In this document: one piece after another, positions 56,650 to 64,000 of the stretch
Layout of the letters: each line of letters opens with the position of its first letter
How positions within the stretch are numbered: position 1 is the stretch's first letter
From: Candidatus Woesearchaeota archaeon
Lineage (GTDB): Archaea > Nanobdellota > Nanobdellia > Woesearchaeales > GCA-2686295
Direction: 5' to 3'
NCBI GenBank assembly: GCA_013202845.1
Contig: JABMPT010000005.1
Coordinates: 1-64,000 of the forward strand
DNA length: 64,000 bases
Translations under genes and position numbers: made by a program
The notes under the pieces: generated by a model
Told to the model about the DNA's origin: nothing
What the model saw: only the letters and a program-made list of their open reading frames with translations
The model's database searches: none

Positions 56650-59600
56650 TTAACGAATTCTTAATGGAAGATATTTTGTCCTCTTCAAATCACTATTTGA
56701 GACATAAATACCTAAATAATAATCTCCTGGTTCCACATCATGTGGAATGTATAAATATGACTTTACAGTCTTCTTCTCACCAGCATCAACATCAACAACA
56801 CCCAAAGGTTCTTTGATGCCTAATTCAGGCATTATAGCTCCAACTGTCAATGAATCTATATCTTCATCAATATAATTCTTCAAGGTAGCGGATATCATCA
56901 AATAATCACCTGCCAGTGCAGAGTTATAATCATATCCAAAAGCTCTGACTTTAGATATCTTTATGCCTTTCTCGACATTATTCACAATTGAAAACTCATC
57001 CTTGTCTTCAGGACTGTCACAACCAGGATCTTCAGGATAATCAGTCAGACCATCATTGTCATTATCCAATCCGTCTGAACAATGTGCTGGATTGTAAAAT
57101 AGTATTATTAGTGAAAAAGTCTCTTCCTCTGTAAACACCCCATCACTAACAAACACAGTAAAAGTATGACGCAAGGCAAATTGACTAACTGCAGGAATGA
57201 AATATATAACTCCTGTTGCAGGATCAATATCAAACAAATTAGAGTCATCAGAAAACGTCAAGATGTCATTATTCAAGTCCTCAACTTCAACCTGAAAGGT
57301 GAAAGCTTTGTCAACATATGCTGTAAACCTCTGCACAGATGGAGTAATAACCGGACGTCTAGGAAGACTGTCAACAGTGAGTGTGAAAACATCACTAACT
57401 AACAAAGCTGAATCGCTACAGGTTATATTTATATCATATACTCCTTCATCATTTAATGTCGGAGTGAAACTAATATAACCAGTTGAATCTATATCAAACA
57501 AAACAGTGTCATCAGTATAAGTCAATGTATCTCCATCAGGATCAGTGCATACAACCTGATAAGTGAAAGTTGAATCTTCCACAGCATTTTGATCAGATAT
57601 TGCTTGCATTGAAGGAGCATCATTAACCCCATTCACAGTTATTGAAAAAGTGTTTGGAGTCACCCATCCTTGGCCATCATCAGCGCCTATTGTACAGCTG
57701 GAAAGTCCATTCCAGTCACTAACCGAATTCAAAATTAAATCATTTCCTGAAACTTCGCAATCAACCTGTGCAGTGTTTTCAGATATAACAACAAATGAGA
57801 TTGTGTCATTGTCAGAGTCTGTTACCATGCTGGCAAGACCTGATACAAGTATTGTTGAGCCAAAATCCTCAGCAAGGTTTGCATCAGGAATATCTGTCGT
57901 CCATACAGGAGCGGTGTTAGTAATAACTTCAATAGCCACATCATCTGTTGCAACGCTTCCATCTGTATCATCTGCTGTAAAGGTTACGGTTTCATTTCCA
58001 ACCCAATCAGATGAAGTTATAGTAACAATGTTTGTCGCAGCATCTATTGATACACCAACATTAGTATTTCCTGCGAAGCTCCATGCAATCTCATCATCAG
58101 GAGTTTCAAGGTCTGTAACATAATCATCCAAGTCCCATGAAACCTGTTGATTTTGAGACATTAGTATATCAGACATGTCCAATAATTCCAACTCATTATT
58201 TAGTACTGTTACTGCAAGATAAGCATGGTCTGCTGCATCATCCTTAAAGGTGAAAACAAACACCATTGAGTTACCTAACAAATAATCATCTAAAGGTATG
58301 CTTGGTAAAGAGTAGTAATAGTTACCATCAGGAGTGGCTGGCTGACCATCAACTACTTGAGTTCCACCAACAGTTCCATTATATGCTAACAAGTCCATAT
58401 CTCCCAATCCGGTTTCTGCATTGTAAATCCTAACAGTATTTATCTGATTTGGTGCAAAACTTCCGTTTAACAAGGAATAAACCTCAAAGCCTACATATAA
58501 CTGCATTCCTCTGAAGAAGTCTGAATTTTGAACTGAATATTGATCATCTTCATAAGAGTTTAAGTCTGAAATATTATATCCATGTTCATACACATTTATT
58601 TGTATTGAATCAGTATCTGTTAAGTTAGTGGTGTCACTAACTTCAACACCTATTGTATAAGTTCCTGGTGTTTCATATGAATGATAAGCAACGCTTTCAA
58701 TTCCTGTTGAGCCATCACCAAAGTCCCATTCATAACTAAGTGTTTGAAGGTCAAGATCCTCACCAAAAGCTATGAATTGTATGTCTTTTCCAGCTGTGAA
58801 GCCGTCTCCGTCTCTTGGTTGAGTTATAATCACAGTCGGAGGATTTGTTGGCATGTTGACTGTGGCAGTCATAGAATCAAAATCAGAACTATCTCCAAGG
58901 TCTGATGCTGTGAATCTTATAGTCTCACTACCCCACCAATCCACAGTAGGTGTTAATGTGACAACACGACCAAGACCAATTTGAACATCAATAAAATTGT
59001 TTCCTGAAAAAGTCCATGTGATCTCACTATCAGAGTGATCAACATCAGTTACATAATCATCTAAATCAAATATGTTGAAAGGAACACCATAATCATTTGT
59101 CTGATCTGGAATGTCAGAAACAACAGGCGCATCATTAACAGAATTCACAGTCAAAAGAAATTGATTGCTTGTAACATTAAATTTGCCATCACTTGCAGTT
59201 ATTGTGATTGTCTCGCTCCCAAACCAATCATTATCAGGCGAAAAGGTCATGTTATTATCAAATATATCAACACCGGTATTTGACAGCGGAGTGTGAGTAT
59301 AAGTCAAAACATCATCATTAGCATCAGAGAAGTAAGCATTTAGATTAATGGTGTGTTGATCGTCCTCACTCCATGTCTGATCAGGTATAACTTCAACAAC
59401 AGGTGCAACGTTAATCTCAATTACTGTTAAAATCAAGTACTCTGAGTATGCAGAATAAGCATCAGCAGCATATATTCTTACTCTATAATTACTGTATTCA
59501 GAGTAGATAGATTGATCAACTGTTTCCATTTCTTCAAGATATGAAACTCCAAACTCATCCCCAGAATCAGTTCCTGAAGCAAAAGTATGAACTACTTGAT

Positions 59601-59823
59601 CTCCATCGTCTAACAATTCAACTTCATATGTTGTTGGAGCATTCATGCTAAAGATTGACCAGTTGAAATCTGCAGACTCCCCATCAAGCAGAACCATTGA
59701 TTTATTTTGCAAGTAATTTCCTTGATCATCTAGCCAAAACCCCGCAGTCAATGCTGCCTCTGCTGATTGAAAACTAATAGTTAATAGTAATACAAATAAT
59801 GTCAGAAGAATTGCTTTCCTCAT
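56650..59823 (-). CDS. Giant exported cadherin-like/PKD-repeat surface protein
   Basis: Signal peptide; repeats VNDAPVVSDIPDQTNDYGVPFNIFDLDDYVTD...; PKD-like YEWDFGDGSTGIESVAYHSYETPGTYTIGVEVSD; CSDGLDNDNDGLTDYPEDPGC. Confidence 0.88.
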   Translation of the reverse strand: MRKAILLTLFVLLLTISFQSAEAALTAGFWLDDQGNYLQNKSMVLLDGESADFNWSIFSMNAPTTYEVELLDDGDQVVHTFASGTDSGDEFGVSYLEEMETVDQSIYSEYSNYRVRIYAADAYSAYSEYLILTVIEINVAPVVEVIPDQTWSEDDQHTINLNAYFSDANDDVLTYTHTPLSNTGVDIFDNNMTFSPDNDWFGSETITITASDGKFNVTSNQFLLTVNSVNDAPVVSDIPDQTNDYGVPFNIFDLDDYVTDVDHSDSEITWTFSGNNFIDVQIGLGRVVTLTPTVDWWGSETIRFTASDLGDSSDFDSMTATVNMPTNPPTVIITQPRDGDGFTAGKDIQFIAFGEDLDLQTLSYEWDFGDGSTGIESVAYHSYETPGTYTIGVEVSDTTNLTDTDSIQINVYEHGYNISDLNSYEDDQYSVQNSDFFRGMQLYVGFEVYSLLNGSFAPNQINTVRIYNAETGLGDMDLLAYNGTVGGTQVVDGQPATPDGNYYYSLPSIPLDDYLLGNSMVFVFTFKDDAADHAYLAVTVLNNELELLDMSDILMSQNQQVSWDLDDYVTDLETPDDEIAWSFAGNTNVGVSIDAATNIVTITSSDWVGNETVTFTADDTDGSVATDDVAIEVITNTAPVWTTDIPDANLAEDFGSTILVSGLASMVTDSDNDTISFVVISENTAQVDCEVSGNDLILNSVSDWNGLSSCTIGADDGQGWVTPNTFSITVNGVNDAPSMQAISDQNAVEDSTFTYQVVCTDPDGDTLTYTDDTVLFDIDSTGYISFTPTLNDEGVYDINITCSDSALLVSDVFTLTVDSLPRRPVITPSVQRFTAYVDKAFTFQVEVEDLNNDILTFSDDSNLFDIDPATGVIYFIPAVSQFALRHTFTVFVSDGVFTEEETFSLIILFYNPAHCSDGLDNDNDGLTDYPEDPGCDSPEDKDEFSIVNNVEKGIKISKVRAFGYDYNSALAGDYLMISATLKNYIDEDIDSLTVGAIMPELGIKEPLGVVDVDAGEKKTVKSYLYIPHDVEPGDYYLGIYVSNSDLKRTKYLPLRIR

Positions 59824-60974
59824 TCTCCTCCTCCTAGCACGTCCTTAACCTCATCATATAACCCCCTAAAGTCAGGATCATAGCTCATACCAACTGAGAA
59901 AATGGTTGACTTTCCATTCCAACTAGGAATAGTGTGACCTGTTTGGTCTTCTATCATATACCCAACAGAACCATTCACGCGTAATCTATCAGTTATGTCA
60001 ACACGGGCATTTAACCCTATCATCCAGGCCAACATCTTGAAATTATCAATATTTAGGAAATCCATCTCAGCAGTCACCTCTCCAAACTCAACCTTTTCTT
60101 CATGAGTTGTACTAGCAAGCCTATAACTATCCTGTTGAACTCCACCAAACAAGCCAAGGCTTAGTTTACTGTAAACATTCCAAAGGAAACCAATGTCCAA
60201 ACCCGCTCCTTCCAAATAATCATATGTGTCAGTTCTTGTGCCTGAGAAGACTCCATGGGATGAAGGCACTGCTTCATTAGAAATCATTCGTCCAAACATG
60301 TACGAAACTCCAACTTGGAGTACAAAGTCCTCAAAACCATATCCTAAGCTGGCGCGTACACCATTAATAGTTGTTCCTCCTCCATTGGCCTGCCATACAG
60401 CATCAACACCAAGCTCAAGTGGAGTATCAGACCTATAGAATGGACTATCTGGTGCAGGGATTTGATCACCTGGTTGGAGAACAAATTTTTCACCATTATC
60501 ATCTCTGAACCAATCATAAACCAAGAAAGCTAATTTCTTTTCACCAACAGTTCTTGTCTCTATCCTTGTCTCATACCTAACACCTATTCTTTCACCATCT
60601 CTAATAACACCTGTATTAACAGTTTCATCAACCATGATTTGAGCCAAGGCATGGACTTTGGCATAATCCATGCCAAAGTTTCCTTCTTCAAATTCGTTTA
60701 TGGCAACCCTGGAATGATCTGCTTGCACAAACATCTCGGCAGAGTTCCATATGCTAGAGAGTGATTGTGGCGCATCTTTTTCCAAAACCAACCAAGGTCT
60801 ACCACCATGATAAACTGTGTTGTTCTCAATTGTTTGAGTTAGAGTTTTGTATGTGAGATTTTCTTCTACTTTTCCTTCTTCTGCTTTACCATTTGTTTGA
60901 GCAATGATTTGATTAGCTCCGACAGTAGTGATTCCTAAGAAAGCGAGAAGCGCATAGAATGTTTTAGTATTCAT
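59820..60974 (-). CDS. Exported beta-barrel-like protein
   Basis: Signal peptide MNTKTFYALLAFLGITTVGANQIIAQ; C-terminal half of alternating amphipathic strands (GVRASLGYGFEDFVLQVGVSYMFGR; GLDIGFLWNVYSKLSLGLFGGVQQD; ARVDITDRLRVNGSVGYMIED); ORF opens at 61040. Confidence 0.6.
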   Translation of the reverse strand: MNTKTFYALLAFLGITTVGANQIIAQTNGKAEEGKVEENLTYKTLTQTIENNTVYHGGRPWLVLEKDAPQSLSSIWNSAEMFVQADHSRVAINEFEEGNFGMDYAKVHALAQIMVDETVNTGVIRDGERIGVRYETRIETRTVGEKKLAFLVYDWFRDDNGEKFVLQPGDQIPAPDSPFYRSDTPLELGVDAVWQANGGGTTINGVRASLGYGFEDFVLQVGVSYMFGRMISNEAVPSSHGVFSGTRTDTYDYLEGAGLDIGFLWNVYSKLSLGLFGGVQQDSYRLASTTHEEKVEFGEVTAEMDFLNIDNFKMLAWMIGLNARVDITDRLRVNGSVGYMIEDQTGHTIPSWNGKSTIFSVGMSYDPDFRGLYDEVKDVLGGGE

Positions 60975-61194
60975 TTTATTTACCCCCAATAAAAGACTGA
61001 TTCTACATAGTTTTTCAAAAGTAAAATCAGCCTCCCCCAAAATTACAATAAGGAATATTTTTTTGTTTATAAAATTTGCTATTTTTAACTATTTTGTAAT
61101 GAGAACAAACAAAGAGTACTTTTTAGTAGTATAATAGTATTATATACTTTATATTAAAGCAAGATTTAAAAAAAAGAACAAGTTCTAAAACAAC

Positions 61195-62256
61195 ATGAAG
61201 ATAACAGTAATAGGCGGAGGACCTATAGGTTGCTACACAGCATCCTTGCTTTCAAAAGATAATGAAGTGACTTTATATGAGGAGAAAAAAGAAGTTGGTC
61301 TGCCAATACAATGCACAGGCATTCTTAGCGATACAATACACGAAATAATTCCTATAAAAAAAGACTTTGTGGCAAACAAGATATGGTCTACAAGAGTGTA
61401 TTCTCCAAACAATAAATTCCTAAGAATAGATTTCAAGAAACCAAACATAATCATATACAGAAACAAATTCGATCAACATTTCAGAGACAGGGCATTGAAA
61501 AACGGAGCAAAGATAGTTCACAAGCACAGGTTCACTGGTAAGAAAGAAGTGTTGAGTTTAGAAACCAGAAAAAAGAAAAAAATAGATTACAAAATGCTCA
61601 TCGGAGCAGACGGTCCCTTGAGCAAGGTTTCAGAACTAAATGGATTGGGAAAGAGGAAATATCTTCAAGGAGTACAGGCCTTGATAAAGAAAAAGAATGA
61701 CAATGTTATTGATTTCTATCCACACATCGGAACATATGCCTGGGCAGTTCCACAAACAGAAGATGTGCTGAGAGTGGGAGTTGCTACAGAAAAAAACGCA
61801 ATGAAGATCTTCAAAGAATTTTCAAAAAGATACAAAGGAAAACTTCTAGGATGGCAGGGAGGATTAATACCCCTACATAATCCGAAACTACAAACAGCAA
61901 AAAACAATGTATACTTGGTAGGAGACGCTGCAGCCCAGATAAAAAACACAACAGGCGGCGGATTAATACCAGGATTAATATCTGCTGAAGAATTGAAGAA
62001 AGCAATCGACAATGACCTTGATTATGACAAGTTATGGAGAAAGAGAATAGGAAAAAGCCTGTGGACACACTACTTTGTCAGGAACATAATGAATAACTTT
62101 GATGATGATGACTGGAACAGGTTAATACAGTTATTCAACAAAAAATCCATGAAACATATTCTTGCAACAGAGAGCAGGGACAAGCCAATAAGGATACTGA
62201 CAAAAGCAATACTCAGAAACCCTTCGATGCTTAAATTCTTCAAGAAAATATTCTAA
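61195..62256 (+). CDS. Geranylgeranyl reductase-family FAD flavoprotein
   Basis: MKITVIGGGPIGCYTASLLSKDNEVTLYEEKKEVGLPIQCTG; VYLVGDAAAQIKNTTGGGLIPGLISAEEL. Confidence 0.88.
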   Translation: MKITVIGGGPIGCYTASLLSKDNEVTLYEEKKEVGLPIQCTGILSDTIHEIIPIKKDFVANKIWSTRVYSPNNKFLRIDFKKPNIIIYRNKFDQHFRDRALKNGAKIVHKHRFTGKKEVLSLETRKKKKIDYKMLIGADGPLSKVSELNGLGKRKYLQGVQALIKKKNDNVIDFYPHIGTYAWAVPQTEDVLRVGVATEKNAMKIFKEFSKRYKGKLLGWQGGLIPLHNPKLQTAKNNVYLVGDAAAQIKNTTGGGLIPGLISAEELKKAIDNDLDYDKLWRKRIGKSLWTHYFVRNIMNNFDDDDWNRLIQLFNKKSMKHILATESRDKPIRILTKAILRNPSMLKFFKKIF

Positions 62257-62936
62257 TGAGTCAGTTTACGAAACAACATTCTAAATCCTATCTTGACACT
62301 ATTCCATCCACGTTGACCTTTCTGTTTGGAATAATCAGAATAAGTGATAGTAACAGGAACCTCCTTGTAAGGAATCCTCCTTGAATGAATCTCCTCAACA
62401 ATCTGAGAAGCATGCTCCATCCTGTCAGAAGTGATATTTATCCTGTGAGCTGCAGTTCTTGAAAAAACTCTGAAACCATTATGAGAATCAGTCAGTTTTA
62501 TACCATACAAAATCCAAACAACAAGCACTCCCATCTTCAAAACAAGTCTTCTCAAAAAAGGAGTATTTGAATCCTTTTTCAAAAATCTAGAACCTAGAGC
62601 GGCTTCACACTCACCATTCATCACCGGTTTTAGCAATCTTTCAATATCTTCAGGATGATGCTGACCATCTGCATCAAAAGTCACAATGTAATCAGCACCT
62701 TTCATAAGAGCATAGTCAATTCCTGTCTTCAAAGAAGCGCCCTGCCCACGATTGATGAAATGTTGTAAAGCAGTAGCTCCAGACTTAGAGATAATCTCAA
62801 AAGTGCTATCTTTAGATCCATCATCAACAACAACAATGTTTCTATAACCATGCTTTTTCAAACCTTTTATGACTCTGGTTATTGATCTCTCCTCATTATA
62901 AGCTGCTATAACCACAAAAACATTGTTTTTTTTCAT
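62253..62936 (-). CDS. GT2 glycosyltransferase, dolichyl-phosphate mannose/glucose synthase-like
   Basis: VVIAAYNEERSITRVIKGLKKHGYRNIVVVDDGSKDST; YIVTFDADGQHHPEDIERLL; start MKKNN preferred over 62984. Confidence 0.9.
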   Translation of the reverse strand: MKKNNVFVVIAAYNEERSITRVIKGLKKHGYRNIVVVDDGSKDSTFEIISKSGATALQHFINRGQGASLKTGIDYALMKGADYIVTFDADGQHHPEDIERLLKPVMNGECEAALGSRFLKKDSNTPFLRRLVLKMGVLVVWILYGIKLTDSHNGFRVFSRTAAHRINITSDRMEHASQIVEEIHSRRIPYKEVPVTITYSDYSKQKGQRGWNSVKIGFRMLFRKLTH

Positions 62937-63283
62937 CTTGTTATCAAAAGCACTCCTAAAATTATCAATAAAATACCTAACCATTTATAGGTGTTCATCT
63001 TTTCATTTAAAAATTTGACTGAGAGAAGAGATATCCACACATACGAAAAAGAAGTTATTGGGTAAACTAATGATAATTCTGCATATCTTAAAGCCCAAAC
63101 ATAGAAAACAGATGAAATAAGAAACAAGAATATCCCAAACAATAATTTAAAGTTCTTGTATTGCTTAAAGATATTTCTGTGAATATCAGCGGCTCCTTTC
63201 TTCAGATAAAGGGAACCAAAAGCTCCAATAACAGTTGCAAAGATAGTAACTAATATAACAACAAGTTTATCCATGGTTACCAC
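62933..63283 (-). CDS. EamA/SMR-like 4-TM protein (ArnE/F-like)
   Basis: Four TM; ELSLVYPITSFSYVWISLLSVKFLNEKMNTYKWLGILLIILGVLLI. Confidence 0.75.
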   Translation of the reverse strand: MVTMDKLVVILVTIFATVIGAFGSLYLKKGAADIHRNIFKQYKNFKLLFGIFLFLISSVFYVWALRYAELSLVYPITSFSYVWISLLSVKFLNEKMNTYKWLGILLIILGVLLITR

Positions 63284-63629
63284 CCCAACCTATCAAGCTG
63301 ACACCCAGTATTATAAAAATCAAACCAAACCAATTAACAAATAAAATAACTTCTTTTAAGACAAAAGTTGAAAGTAAAAAAACCCATACAAAGCTCAAGG
63401 CAATGAAAGGATACAAAACAGAAAGTTCACCATACTTCAAAGCAATAATGAGAATTACCGCACCAATGCCATATAACAAGAAACCTCCAATCAAAGGAAC
63501 ACTCAATATCGAAATAAGATTCCCAGAAATCTTTGCAGTTCCCAACTTTATGAAATACTGACCAAAAGAAGTAAGAAAAGTGCATATTACCACGAGCATA
63601 ATAGCAAAAAAAGGATTTCTTTTTTCCAT
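63267..63629 (-). CDS. EamA/SMR-like 4-TM protein (ArnE/F-like), paralog
   Basis: Four TM; ELSVLYPFIALSFVWVFLLSTFVLKEVILFVNWFGLIFIILGVSLIG. Confidence 0.75.
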   Translation of the reverse strand: MEKRNPFFAIMLVVICTFLTSFGQYFIKLGTAKISGNLISILSVPLIGGFLLYGIGAVILIIALKYGELSVLYPFIALSFVWVFLLSTFVLKEVILFVNWFGLIFIILGVSLIGWGGNHG

Positions 63630-63695
63630 GAGACGCTAAAAAAAAGATAACCTTTATATAGTTTCTTAAAACAAATATTTTGGGGGAAAACATAA

Positions 63696-64000
63696 ATGTT
63701 CAAAAGAATACTAATAACTGGAGGAGCAGGATTTGTAGGTTCAAATCTTGCAGTTTTTCTGAAAAAAGACTTTCCAAAATCAGAAATTATTTGCCTTGAT
63801 AATCTTAAAAGAAGAGGGTCTGAGCTCACTATAAGCAGATTAAAAAAAGAAAACATCAAATTTGTTCATGGAGATATAAGAAACAAGGAAGATCTGGAAA
63901 ATCTTGGAAAAATTGATTGCATCATTGAATGCTCTGCGGAACCATCTGTTCTTTCAGGTTACGGCGAATCACCAGAATACTTGATAAACACAAATCTCCT
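63696..64000 (+). CDS. NAD-dependent sugar epimerase/dehydratase (partial, runs off the window)
   Basis: MFKRILITGGAGFVGSNLAVFLKKDFPKSEIICLDNLKRRGSE; extended SDR. Confidence 0.85.
   Translation, partial: MFKRILITGGAGFVGSNLAVFLKKDFPKSEIICLDNLKRRGSELTISRLKKENIKFVHGDIRNKEDLENLGKIDCIIECSAEPSVLSGYGESPEYLINTNL

Noticed and set aside
63627-63640. 12-mer GAGACGCTAAAA shared with the hairpin at the left edge
   Set aside because: At 63627 it lacks the complementary arm and spans a start codon region; most likely coincidence.

Overview
AT-rich, gene-dense archaeal chromosome segment. Archaeal markers: RFC large subunit, archaeal-type AsnRS, TYW3, Tfx-like and TrmB regulators, geranylgeranyl-reductase-like enzyme, FlaI/FlaJ-type secretion pair, BRE+TATA promoters, two intron-bearing tRNAs. 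The gene content looks DPANN-like (Woesearchaeota/Pacearchaeota-type); this placement is inference. Main blocks: ThiH/HydG-like radical SAM gene divergent from a TrmB regulator; PadR-controlled MacB-like ABC operon with a Cys-rich mini-protein upstream; glycogen cluster (GT4, GH57, DUF5752-like, GT3); cytosolic beta-propeller + KaiC-like ATPase operon; MazG-Mre11 pair; two clusters of exported surface proteins; AspRS of bacterial type apparently lacking the GAD insertion; type IV pilus-like locus with three tandem paralogous membrane proteins; GlyRS-OB-tRNA-Phe unit; and a lipid/sugar-carrier locus at the right edge. Strongest findings: a tRNA-Phe with a ~21-nt intron in the D-loop, the three-paralog membrane array next to FlaI/FlaJ, a beta-barrel-like exported protein in an archaeon, the GAD-less AspRS, the same small domain in the glycogen operon and on the tail of a surface protein, and a double dyad operator in front of PadR. 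No CRISPR array, rRNA or transposon was recognised. All family names come from reading the sequences; no database search was run.
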